Positions 49,989 to 58,381 of a DNA stretch of 64,000 nt are shown piece after piece (within the stretch, counting starts at the first letter, position 1; each line of letters starts with the position of its first letter). This stretch comes from Cladocopium goreaui (lineage: Eukaryota; Sar; Dinophyceae; Suessiales; Symbiodiniaceae), in contig CAMXCT020000485.1 of the NCBI GenBank assembly GCA_947184155.2, positions 1-64,000 of the forward strand, given 5' to 3'. Made by a program: the position numbers and the translations under genes. The notes beneath the pieces were generated by a model, which saw nothing but the letters and a program-made list of their open reading frames with translations, searched no databases and was not told the origin of the DNA.

Positions 49989-52900
49989 TCAGTCCGAGTG
50001 GGTACAGACGGGTGGGAATTCCACAGACTGCAGCGAGCCTGCAAGTCGAAGCCGCAGGCATTCATCATCATCCTCATTGACTGCCCACCGCAAGACCGCA
50101 AAGCGTGCAACCCCATTAACAGCAAGTTTAGGCACTGTGGCTAAATGGGTCAACCAAGCCCACGATACCCCACCTGGTAGGAGTTGTAAGCTTACTCTAG
50201 ACTGTAGATATTGCAGTGCGTGCACTTGGATGGCTTCGTAAAGACTGAGTTTCAGCTGGCGGAGGAATTGGAAGTGTTTTTTTCTGGTGTTTTGTCCTGC
50301 AGTTATGCGTAACAAGTTGCCGACTGTATCAATTCCGAGCAGGGGAATCCATGTTCGGAAGATGCGTTGGACAACCGCTCCTTGCCTTGTCCCTACATCC
50401 GGGTACCCCGGTGAGAGAAAGGCAGTAGAGCCATTTTGTCTAAGCCAATAGCCCAAACACGCTGCAGTGAGTGTGACCGCTGGGTCTAGGGCAGGAGCAA
50501 TACCTAACCACCGAAATATGTGTGGGAGAAACCGTGCGGCCAGCCATGGTCTGCCAAGGATGAGTTTAGCAGAGCGTTGTTGGTATAGATTAATGTCGTC
50601 CGGAGTAAAGCCAAAGTATGTACTTTGGTAAATATTAAGGGACAGAATAAAGCAGTTATTGGCAAGGCTTCTTTGCACTACGGAGTGAGCAGGTGTGGCG
50701 AACAGGGCCAGCCTATGGTTTGCTTTGGACATGGCTTTGGGGTTAATGGCTTGTGTGCCTATAAGTTCCTCTACAGGGGTCCACCCTTGATGACTACGGG
50801 CATACTTACCATATAGGAGCAGACCAAGCGCAGTAGTTTTTCCCTCAATGAGGTGGGCTCCCCAGTCGGAGCATTCTAGCGCATTCAGAGTACTATGGGA
50901 GGCTGGGTGATTAACCAGTACACTGCACTTGTTGGAACAACTACACTGTACCAGGAAGAGTGGGTCAATTTTAGCAAGATGCTCTCCGGCTAATATTAAA
51001 TCAACCTCTGCTGGGGTGAGACACACAAACAAATTTGCTCGGCACACTATGGTGGTGGTGCTATAACCCGCTCTGTGAACCAAGGCTTGCCGCAATGTAG
51101 CATGTCCTGGTAAACTTGTTGCCCAATTTGATGGAGGGTATTGGTCGATCTGACCAGAGCTAGCTGCATGCATATTGATCCCACTGGTTCGCCAGCAGTG
51201 GTGTTCATCTATTTGGATGCCAGCGGATTTCAAACGGATGCAAGCTTGCCAGGCATCGGTGAGCCATTGCATGCCTGCCGTGGTATCTCCCACCATCGTG
51301 GTGTCATCAACATAGCCTTGAACTGTCAGCATGCCGGGGATTCGGTTAAGGTAGGTCAAAACTGGATCCATGGCAACGCAAAAGAGCAGGACTGAGAAGG
51401 ATCGACCCATGTCAACGCCTGTGACAATCATTTTTGAGGGTAACAACTTGCCTTGGACCTTGTGCCGACATCTTCGAAAGAGAAGGATGTGCCGGGTATA
51501 CATGATGATCCACCAGGGGGCTTTACATGCTGATAAAATTTGCAAGATCCAGTGAGGGTTAATCCGCTCGAATGCTTTGGAAAGGTCCAATGACAGGCAT
51601 GCGCATGGTGCATCTTGATCGAGAACAGCTTGGACGGATTGGACAGCACTTTGCGGTTCGCGGAAGACATTTAACACCGTTTGAGAGGGGTGGAGTAGTG
51701 GAGCAATGGCTTTGGTCATGACTGTCGCGATGCTTCCGTCTATGACTCTCTCAAATGTCGATGGCATACCTAGTGGACGGAAGTTATCAGCAGTGGGGCC
51801 CATTTTGGCTTTCGGGATCCATGCTTGGACTGAGCAAGGGGGAGGGACTGCGGATCTACAGATATCATTGAGATGCGTAATCATCGCATCAGATGACACT
51901 CCAGGGTGAAGTCGCCATGCTGCATAGGGTATTCCGTCAGGACCTGGGGAAGAATCGTTGGTGGCAAGGACAGTTCTGATTAGGTCCTCCGCGCCGGGTG
52001 GGGGAACATGTGGCCAGGGCTGTGTTTGTGCTTTTCTGTCTGTCCACTCAGGATCATATTTGACAGGCGGTTGGAACCAGAACTTTCGTGTAGCGAGCAT
52101 GGCCGCAGACAAGTCCAAGTCGGTCCGGCACTCGAAACACTTCCAAAGGAAGGTACGAGGAACCGTAATAACAGTGGATGATTGACAATATTCGTCTAGG
52201 GCAGGGCGGAAGCCTGGAAGGGTCGCCAGAAGCTCTCGTAGCAACCGTTTAGAGATGTTGAGAAGTGGTCGATCAGATTGGAGATGCTTCCTCAGAGTGT
52301 TGAAGTCCCGGGGCCGCTTCGGGAGCGACATCCACCATTGCCATAATAATGCTTGAAGGGATTCGAATGTGGGCTGGGAGACTAAGCAAAGTCGGCGAAC
52401 CAGCGATTGGAGTGAAGGCCACACTTGTCGGGTGTCATGTCGGTCCTTGCCCGGTTGGAAAACACTTGCCGGTATGGTCATATGTAGAGGCAGGTCTGGG
52501 CTGCTAGAAACTGGTGGCCTGTGGCGCAATTGGATGGATATGCATGCATGCCCAGCCGACTCAAAAAGACGATCATAGTACACCTGATGTTGGATTAGCC
52601 CACGATTCATGTATTCGGTCGGAAGAATGACTTTGTCGATTGATGACGAGCCATTTGGGCCCCAGAAGGTCGGTTCATCTTTGACGATGTCGTCACCTTG
52701 AGCACAACTTAAAATGCGGTGCCAGGCATCAAGGGAGAGGTGATGACCATGATTAAAGTCTCCGACAATGAAGAATGGGTCAGGATGGTCCTGATGATCA
52801 GATAGCCATTTGGCAAGCGTTTCACAGTCCTCTTTAGCACTGCTGGGATGACAATAGGCCGAAATCACCCAAAAGCAATCAGTTCTGGTCTGGACTTGTG

Positions 52901-53315
52901 CAGCAAGGAGTTTGCCAGGCGTGATAACAATTTCTTGCAATAGTCTGAAGGAGCATGGAATCATTATGGCTAGTCCTCCCGACAGTCCTCCATTTTCTGT
53001 TGCGATCGCTGGGGAGTGCGCAATATTGAATCCTGGATGGGTTTGGAGAAAATTGGTAGCAGCACTCGCTGTCCATCTGGTTTCTTGGAGGCAGACAATG
53101 CCATGCCGAGCCCGGCGGAGGATGGCTTGTGTCTTAGGGTTAGTCCATTGCAAAGTTCTCCAACCTGATACATTCCATGTGGTTAAATGTCTGAGGGCAG
53201 TACAGCAATCTTGTTTCTTTTCTAGGCGATATTTGAGGACTTCAGTACAAAGGAGGCTAAACTCAGAAGAGTTGAGAAATTGGTTGATATGCCGTCCAAG
53301 ATAGCTGATACACAT
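49989..53315 (-). CDS. Methyltransferase-LINE: endonuclease and reverse transcriptase (1108 aa)
   Basis: Endonuclease about residues 45-290: TTWNVSGW, Glu in VCLQETRW, FIVGDFNHG, SSIDKVILP, and SAGHACISI, where AGH stands for the usual SDH (the other LINE has SGH). RT about 430-700: PKAKMGPTADNFRPLGMP, motif A SLDLSKAFERINP, motif B GVDMGRSFSVLLF, motif C VQGYVDDTT near residue 668. The thumb/connection region follows to RWAVNEDDDECLR; the last 20 residues (SLQSVEFPPVCTHSD) are out of frame, since the matching sequence AVCGIPTRLYPLGLNFAPAC continues in the frame 49840-50061. The N-terminus overlaps the methyltransferase frame by about 50 bp, so the two may have been joined by frameshifting or were one ORF. 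Confidence 0.9.
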   Translation of the reverse strand: MCISYLGRHINQFLNSSEFSLLCTEVLKYRLEKKQDCCTALRHLTTWNVSGWRTLQWTNPKTQAILRRARHGIVCLQETRWTASAATNFLQTHPGFNIAHSPAIATENGGLSGGLAIMIPCSFRLLQEIVITPGKLLAAQVQTRTDCFWVISAYCHPSSAKEDCETLAKWLSDHQDHPDPFFIVGDFNHGHHLSLDAWHRILSCAQGDDIVKDEPTFWGPNGSSSIDKVILPTEYMNRGLIQHQVYYDRLFESAGHACISIQLRHRPPVSSSPDLPLHMTIPASVFQPGKDRHDTRQVWPSLQSLVRRLCLVSQPTFESLQALLWQWWMSLPKRPRDFNTLRKHLQSDRPLLNISKRLLRELLATLPGFRPALDEYCQSSTVITVPRTFLWKCFECRTDLDLSAAMLATRKFWFQPPVKYDPEWTDRKAQTQPWPHVPPPGAEDLIRTVLATNDSSPGPDGIPYAAWRLHPGVSSDAMITHLNDICRSAVPPPCSVQAWIPKAKMGPTADNFRPLGMPSTFERVIDGSIATVMTKAIAPLLHPSQTVLNVFREPQSAVQSVQAVLDQDAPCACLSLDLSKAFERINPHWILQILSACKAPWWIIMYTRHILLFRRCRHKVQGKLLPSKMIVTGVDMGRSFSVLLFCVAMDPVLTYLNRIPGMLTVQGYVDDTTMVGDTTAGMQWLTDAWQACIRLKSAGIQIDEHHCWRTSGINMHAASSGQIDQYPPSNWATSLPGHATLRQALVHRAGYSTTTIVCRANLFVCLTPAEVDLILAGEHLAKIDPLFLVQCSCSNKCSVLVNHPASHSTLNALECSDWGAHLIEGKTTALGLLLYGKYARSHQGWTPVEELIGTQAINPKAMSKANHRLALFATPAHSVVQRSLANNCFILSLNIYQSTYFGFTPDDINLYQQRSAKLILGRPWLAARFLPHIFRWLGIAPALDPAVTLTAACLGYWLRQNGSTAFLSPGYPDVGTRQGAVVQRIFRTWIPLLGIDTVGNLLRITAGQNTRKKHFQFLRQLKLSLYEAIQVHALQYLQSRVSLQLLPGGVSWAWLTHLATVPKLAVNGVARFAVLRWAVNEDDDECLRLRLAGSLQSVEFPPVCTHSD

Positions 53316-54126
53316 TGTATCCTAGGACTGATCTAACTCGTAGGAGTGGCCCAAACGGAATCGGATGACCATTAAAGTCTACTAAAGGCCCTTCTATGTC
53401 ACTCGGTTCCAGGACAACAGTCTTAGAGACTTTGACACAGTCTTGGTAGTTGCGAAAGTAAAATCTGTTACGCCTTATGCCATGTGTATTCTTGGGGTCA
53501 ACGCGGAGACTATCGGGAGTCGAATCAGGGTTAAGTCCAAGGGCACGTAGGATTGCTTTGCGATGGATGTCAAGCATCGCACCTGCATTCTCAAGCAGAA
53601 AGCGAATGTGCTCCAGAGGGTAGTTCATTTGCACAAGCCACAGGATTACATGGACATAGTAGAAAAGGGAGCTACAATGGCCAGTGAGTCCAAGGAGTCC
53701 TTTCAGGGGGCCAGCTGGGGTAAGATCCTGGCAGGGTGAGCCAGCGATTACAAACCAACGGCACTGTGGCCCAGCTAATGCAAATGCTTCCTTAAGTATT
53801 CGACATTGATTGCGAAGAAGCTGCCGCACATCGTCAGCATAGAGCGTGTAAGTGTCCTTGCTGGATTGGGTCCATTCACCATCAGTGCGAAGAGCGAATT
53901 GTTCACCAACGAGTTGTCTGAGGATTGGGTCACATTCTGCAACAATGATGATGCGTGGGGCACTTTTTTTGTGGTCGGCGCCCGTTGCCTTTCGGCGGGT
54001 CGCACTTGAGACTCCCGAGTGGACCAGCAGGGATTCGAACCACCACCGGCAGTCTGTCAGCGCTGGCAAGACCAACGCCATACCAACTGAGCCATCGGGT
54101 CGCCCATGATGATGCGTGGGGCACAT
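53263..54126 (-). CDS. DNMT3-like cytosine-5 methyltransferase, catalytic part
   Basis: The first about 56 codons are SINE-derived; methyltransferase sequence begins at APRIIIVAECDPILR (motif II, Glu64 acidic residue that holds the cofactor). YADDVRQLL is motif III; FVIAGSPCQDLTP is motif IV with the catalytic Cys132; FLLENAGAML is motif VI (ENAG in place of ENV); GIRRNRFYFRNY is motif VIII (RRNRFYF). Spacing fits the compact DNMT3 type. Motif I is in the upstream ORF beyond the SINE. The frame ends LGYNVYQLSWTAYQP, just before the endonuclease ORF. Active enzymes of this type methylate DNA; in an element this might silence or mark new copies, which is speculation. Confidence 0.85.
   Translation of the reverse strand: MCPTHHHGRPDGSVGMALVLPALTDCRWWFESLLVHSGVSSATRRKATGADHKKSAPRIIIVAECDPILRQLVGEQFALRTDGEWTQSSKDTYTLYADDVRQLLRNQCRILKEAFALAGPQCRWFVIAGSPCQDLTPAGPLKGLLGLTGHCSSLFYYVHVILWLVQMNYPLEHIRFLLENAGAMLDIHRKAILRALGLNPDSTPDSLRVDPKNTHGIRRNRFYFRNYQDCVKVSKTVVLEPSDIEGPLVDFNGHPIPFGPLLRVRSVLGYNVYQLSWTAYQPISQLF
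53945..54124 (-). mobile_element. tRNA-derived SINE with 19-bp target duplication
   Basis: Body 53964-54105, minus strand. It has the RNA polymerase III A box TGGCTCAGTTGG and B box GGTTCGAATCC at tRNA-like spacing, a non-tRNA tail (GTGCGACCCGCCGAAAGGCA...) and A-rich end. Both sides carry atgatgatgcgtggggcac (53945-53963 and 54106-54124). It interrupts the methyltransferase between motif I and motif II; before insertion the protein read AIGCAPRIIIVAECDP. Confidence 0.9.
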
Positions 54127-55262
54127 CCGATAGCTTTAGTGATGGCCGGAATAGCTGAGTCTACACCGTCAAAAAGGCTAATGATAGCGTATGGGTGAAC
54201 TTTGGAATACTTAGCCCTTTTGGGAGGGGATGCATCTTTCTCCTTCACAAAGGGACTATGGGAAGCACCATTCTCACCACTGACTGGGGGGCGGAGACTA
54301 TCAGCATAGCTACAGGATGGGTTTACACTGTTGCAATTGTCATTGGGGCGTGACTGGACAGCCTCCGTTGGTGCATGCTCATGCGTTGGACACCGGGCAC
54401 TTGCGTTAATACTGACTGGTGTCAAAACCTCAGTTTCATGAGGGTGAGGAACAGCAACAAGCTCTTTACTGCCAAGGTCTGCATGGGATAATGTACCGTT
54501 ATCGTTTTGAGGGGTGTACTTCAGACCAACTGTGGGTGCCCCACAGTGGCTTTCTGACGTACCACCTGCGATGTCGTTGTTCTGGTCGGCATGCGGAATT
54601 GGTGTACCATTATGGGGAAAAGGCGGACCAAGTCCAACCATGGGTACCCCATGGTGGCTGCACTGATCATTGCTGGGCGGCTCACTTTGCAGAGGGAGAG
54701 ACGTGTGTTCGGTGCCGGGTGGGTAACCAACCACGGGTACCCCGTGTTGATCACCCGCCCCACTGTGTGCAGGGTGAGTGTGTTTCGGGGTATCGGCAGG
54801 ATGAGGGCTTTCACTTATCGGTGGGGGGTCAATTGGCTTGCTATCCAATACTTCAGTTAACTTATCCGAAGTACTGTTATTTCCCAATTTCTTTCTTGAG
54901 AGGCTGGGGGCCTGATATCGTTTGGCACTGATGCCGAGGATATTCTTGGGCTTTAACTTTGGTTTTTTGGGACGATGAGATTGCTTGGCACACTGAAGTG
55001 TGGCAGGTGCAATGAGTTCTTCTGATGATGTGCTGGCTCCCCTGGCTGTATGGTGAAGCTGTAGTATGGTTTTCTGCGCCTGGGTTACTTCGTAACTGGC
55101 AGATATTGTACAACTATCCAAGATACAGCCAATCTGACGGAGTTGGCGTTTAGCCGCCTCAAGGTCAATGACCCTCTGGGATGGGATGTTTCGGTTGAGT
55201 AATGGACTTTGCAAGACGATGGACAGCGGCGTCTTTGATAGGAGTCGGTCGTTCCATCCCAA
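54057..55262 (-). CDS. Methyltransferase-LINE: N-terminal region and methyltransferase motif I
   Basis: ATG at 55260-55262. A helical N-terminus (SQRVIDLEAAKRQLRQIGCI, similar in kind to the small helical ORFs), a basic stretch (SHRPKKPKLKPKN), then a Pro/His-rich disordered region in which three peptides of the type HGVPVVG, HGVPMVG and CGAPTVG are encoded by GTACC-type palindromes. Near the end is YAIISLFDGVDSAIPAITKA, motif I (LFDG) of cytosine-5 methyltransferases. The last about 25 codons are SINE sequence. Without the SINE this frame continues into 53263-54126. Start site chosen because it is the first ATG after the stem-loop at 55429-55468. Confidence 0.75.
   Translation of the reverse strand: MGWNDRLLSKTPLSIVLQSPLLNRNIPSQRVIDLEAAKRQLRQIGCILDSCTISASYEVTQAQKTILQLHHTARGASTSSEELIAPATLQCAKQSHRPKKPKLKPKNILGISAKRYQAPSLSRKKLGNNSTSDKLTEVLDSKPIDPPPISESPHPADTPKHTHPAHSGAGDQHGVPVVGYPPGTEHTSLPLQSEPPSNDQCSHHGVPMVGLGPPFPHNGTPIPHADQNNDIAGGTSESHCGAPTVGLKYTPQNDNGTLSHADLGSKELVAVPHPHETEVLTPVSINASARCPTHEHAPTEAVQSRPNDNCNSVNPSCSYADSLRPPVSGENGASHSPFVKEKDASPPKRAKYSKVHPYAIISLFDGVDSAIPAITKAIGCAPRIIMGDPMAQLVWRWSCQR
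54525..54750. repeat. Three GTACC-type palindromes inside the methyltransferase ORF
   Basis: CCAACTGTGGGTGCC/CCACAGTGG at 54525-54550, CCAACCATGGGTACC/CCATGGTGG at 54634-54657, CCAACCACGGGTACC/CCGTGTTG at 54727-54750. The centre is kept (GGGTRCCCC) while the arms differ in a compensating manner (TGTG/CACA, CATG/CATG, CACG/CGTG). Confidence 0.65.
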
Positions 55263-55428
55263 AGGACTAAGCTGTCTATAGGTTTTTCGGCAGACGTAAA
55301 GCCTCTGGGCATTCAGTTAACACTCACCGGGTTGCAACCTTGGTCGAGAAAGGGCATGGGGAGGTGTGGTGAAAGTCATTTGGCCGGTCGAAAGATTGGT
55401 TGAGCGAAGGTCAAACGGCGACGGGCAC

Positions 55429-55468
55429 CATGGCTAGATGTACTTTGACATCGCACTACACTACCATG
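55429..55468 (-). other. Intercistronic stem-loop between helicase element B and the LINE
   Basis: Inner stem GATGT (55437-55441) with ACATC (55448-55452), loop ACTTTG (sense CAAAGT); outer stem CATGG (55429-55433) with CCATG (55464-55468). It stands 167 bp upstream of the ATG of the methyltransferase ORF and 240 bp downstream of the helicase cistron stop. Confidence 0.55.
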
Positions 55469-55708
55469 CAACAATTAAGGTAGAACAACACGAACAAAAC
55501 AAATTAAAAACCCTGAAAAGGATTATTATAACCGCCCCCCACCGCCTCCCGTCCCATACTGGCTCCGGCATGCTGACAGCAAAGGTAGTCGCAGCGGGCA
55601 GTAGTCAACCATGAGTACCCCATGGTGACAACGCCACTCAACCTGGGTCAAGTTACAGGCTGAATGCACGTATGGGAAACTTGGGTACTCTACGTTACCT
55701 CGAGTGGC

Positions 55709-56751
55709 TTACTGGAACTGCACGTGTGAGGTGGTGCGAGGTTCTCCACTGCTACTGGCGCCACTGGCTGCGGCATTGGCGGGGAGTGGATCACTGCTCT
55801 CCGCTGGTCTCATCATTTGGGCGATGAGTGGGTGGATTTGTTTTTCGCGCAGGATCCGCGTCATTTCGCGAGTGAATGCTGCAGGGTCATCAACTAGTTC
55901 TTTCGCTTCGGCTAGTGGCCTGTCAAGGACAATGGCAATGAGCATTTCGCCACCATCTTTGTGGATTATAGGTGGTCGGCCGGCTTGTACCTCTGCGAGG
56001 ATTGCCACTGCCTTGTTTTCACACAAAGTGCGTTCCCATTCCTCCAGGGCTCTTTGCGCTAAGGTGTCAGTTTGTGGTGGGGCTTTGAGGGCAGCTGTTG
56101 TCCCTAACGCTCTTAGGAAGGGGCTATCGGGTGGCGTGGGGGATGAGAGATGCTGAATGGCCGCTACTGCACGCAAGACGTCATTTGTTTGGACTTCATA
56201 TGACGTGGTCGTTTTCTTGCTTATGGCAGGTTCGGAGTCAGCCCATAGTTGTTCCAGTGTATATCCTGGTTTCGGTTCCATATACCGTCGGTTCCACACT
56301 GCATGATGGGACCATGGAGGCGCGTCATGGTTGATTTCAACTGAATCCCTTTTCATGTCATATTCTTTGAGCATATCGTCCAATTCTTGCAGGCTAGCGG
56401 CTCGGTGAATACAACATTGTCTGACAGCACCATCAATGTGGAGTCGCCATCCCACGGGCATGTGGGAGTCTTCTAGGAGTCCATCACCATTTTGCTCTAT
56501 GATTGTACCCAACATAGGGACATCAATAGTTGCTTTGAGGCTAACTTGCGCACGTTTGCACTTCCACGTGTCAGGTGCTAAAAGGCCTCTGGCAGCCAAC
56601 AGTTCGAGCGATGGGAATTCTGGTTGGTCATTCGTCGGCAGCACCTCTTCTTTGATAACTAACTTTAGCCCGTGTAGTAGCTGGGGCTGTTCTTTTTGAC
56701 GGTCTTGAGGTGGTTGGGATGCGTTATCCTTGGGTGTTGTGTCTTCAAACC
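55709..56751 (-). CDS. Helicase element B: C-terminal cistron part
   Basis: It is the counterpart of 16462-17480 in A, read here in a single frame from WFEDTTPKD through LLAARGLLAPDTWKCKRAQV to the stop at 55709. The frame technically starts at 56770 in the SINE flank. The protein has the same beta-rich first part, helical middle and Ser/Ala-rich tail. The upstream part of the polyprotein lies beyond the SINE at 56752-56920. Function unknown. Confidence 0.6.
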
Positions 56752-56920
56752 AGTCGGTCCGCCCCACCATGGCTCAATTGGTATGGCGTTGGTCTTGCCA
56801 GCGCTGACAGACTGCCGGTGGTGGTTCGAATCCCTGCTGGTCCACTCGGGAGTCTCAAGTGCGACCCGCCAAAAGGCAACGGGCGCCGACCAAAAAAAAA
56901 AAAGGTGGGGCGGACCGACT
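56752..56920 (+). mobile_element. Second SINE copy with inverted flanks
   Basis: Body 56769-56903 on the plus strand: A box TGGCTCAATTGG, B box GGTTCGAATCC, same tail as the copy at 54 kb, then 12 A's. The expected direct target duplication is missing; instead the 17 bp agtcggtccgccccacc (56752-56768) is the exact reverse complement of 56904-56920. The uninterrupted sequence in element A (near 17505-17525) shows that the right flank is in the original orientation. About 10 bp of the SINE 5' end seen in the other copy are also missing. Confidence 0.85.
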
Positions 56921-57139
56921 GAACACCTATGGGACTTGCAGAGCTGGCGGTTTTGATGCTTTCTCTGCGCAGGCTATGGTAGACGGGTGGGATCATCCAT
57001 GCCGGCACGAAAACTGTGATAAACTGCACATTCCAAATGACCTGCAAATTCTGCGGCTTAACTTCAGGCGTGATGCATCTTACCTGACCATCGATCACTC
57101 TGGTGTATGATTCGGAGCGGTCGAAGGATGCTGTGACTT

Positions 57140-58381
57140 TCAGGCCTGGTACAGCTCTCTAAACCAGTATTCCTTGAGCATCATAAAGGAAAGGTGAGGT
57201 GCCCTCACTTCCAATACGTGCGATGCTGGCATTAAAAGAGTGACCATCCATTCAGCTAAAAATTCAATCATTTTGACTTCGAGTTTGGGGAGGATGGTCT
57301 GGACTGCGCGAAGTGCACCCGCAATGTCCGGGACATGCCCACGTGAGGGCAGTCCAACCGTTCGCTTGGCATACTCATCAGCGAAGTAGAGTCTGCACAA
57401 CTTTGAGACCCACTGGCTCGGCTTCTCCATGTCTATGGTGATCTTGGCCAGGGGCCATGGGTCTGGGAGCGTGGACAAGCAATGCAGTAATTCAGAGGTC
57501 AGGTCTGCGGAGATGACTGGGAGGGCTTCTCCTTGCGGGCGATAGTCAACTGCTGGTCCTACCGTGCCTTTGCTTTTTTGCGTATGGGTGCGGGCGGCTA
57601 TATGCACGGCTTGGATGGTGGTCTCATATTGGTTGACCATAGCTCTTAAGTACTTGCATGCGCGGACAGCTGCTCTTCTTGTGTTTGGCCCATCTTCGGG
57701 CTGATTCTTGGCAGCTGTTGCCAGGATGTCTCTCGCTTCTTGTTCAGGCGACCGTTTGGGTTCCGTACCAGGTGCAGGTGCAGTTAGAGCGGTACCTTGG
57801 ACTGGCGCCTCTTTTGCGCGTGGCAAGTGGTCTGGGATCGGCAACGTAGGGTGTAATCGCCATCCATCAAAGAAGCATATACCAGGCAGGGACAGGATCT
57901 CCTGTTCTGGGCCCGTCTGCGCTACTACTTGCCCGGTGCGGGCTTTGTACAGTCCTGAGGGCAGGCACACGTAGGTGGCAAAGGGTGTGCGATCAGCCGC
58001 GTAGGCATACAGGACGACTTCAGAGAAAGGGAGAGTCTGCTCGGGGAGCCACTTATGTTGAGTTGCTAAGCCTGTTTTGACTTCTTGGAGACGCTCCCTG
58101 TTTAGCCAGCGAAGGTCTGACCCGCGCACCAATATTAGACGGTATCTCGCTCGCTTCACTTCGTCGGCTTGCTGATCGTGGTATTGGTTGGCGATTGCAA
58201 GGGGAGGGAACTCCCAAGTTGGTGCTGAATTCAGTGACCACCGGCTTAACTGTGCAAGATTCTCTTGAGCTGGGTCAGGATCAAAGTCAGGCCACCCCCA
58301 TGTCGTTTCTCCTCTCCGGAGGCCCCGAATGCCATATGCAATTGTCGCAATCACCTGCGCCATGCCCATGAGCCCCATCAT
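57140..58381 (-). CDS. Helicase element B: post-helicase region (413 aa)
   Basis: Counterpart of 17873-18985 of A and intact where A is shifted (TVGLPSRGHVPDIAGALRAV). Blocks conserved with A: VVLYAYAADRTPFATYVCLP, LSLPGICFFDGWRLHPTLP, VRACKYLRAMVNQYETTIQA. The same YAYAADxxPF...LPG.xxFD.xRLxP pattern also occurs in the diverged element C, so it is a real domain of unknown function. The frame ends at 57140 with a stop after FRELYQA, while homology continues in another frame (ASFDRSESYTRVIDGQVRCI), so B has a lesion there. Confidence 0.6.
   Translation of the reverse strand: MMGLMGMAQVIATIAYGIRGLRRGETTWGWPDFDPDPAQENLAQLSRWSLNSAPTWEFPPLAIANQYHDQQADEVKRARYRLILVRGSDLRWLNRERLQEVKTGLATQHKWLPEQTLPFSEVVLYAYAADRTPFATYVCLPSGLYKARTGQVVAQTGPEQEILSLPGICFFDGWRLHPTLPIPDHLPRAKEAPVQGTALTAPAPGTEPKRSPEQEARDILATAAKNQPEDGPNTRRAAVRACKYLRAMVNQYETTIQAVHIAARTHTQKSKGTVGPAVDYRPQGEALPVISADLTSELLHCLSTLPDPWPLAKITIDMEKPSQWVSKLCRLYFADEYAKRTVGLPSRGHVPDIAGALRAVQTILPKLEVKMIEFLAEWMVTLLMPASHVLEVRAPHLSFMMLKEYWFRELYQA

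Larger units (their letters stand above)
48066..55262 (-). mobile_element. Methyltransferase-bearing LINE (DNMT-EEP-RT-RNase H)
   Basis: Order on the minus strand from 55262: N-terminal region with repeats, DNMT3-like methyltransferase, AP-type endonuclease, reverse transcriptase, RNase HI, conserved terminal domain. Endonuclease onward it is collinear with the LINE at 5.3-12.3 kb. LINEs that captured a cytosine methyltransferase have been described from Symbiodinium, and this fits that description. This copy is dead: a SINE sits between methyltransferase motifs I and IV, the RT protein is frameshifted near 50030, about 170 residues with the CCHC motif are missing, and a 3'-end retroposon is inserted in the terminal domain. 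An LTR element is inserted at its 3' side. Confidence 0.85.

Noticed and set aside
56760..56850. Functional tRNA gene
   Set aside because: A and B boxes are present but the acceptor and T stems do not pair well, and the sequence continues into a SINE tail with poly(A). It is a tRNA-derived SINE.
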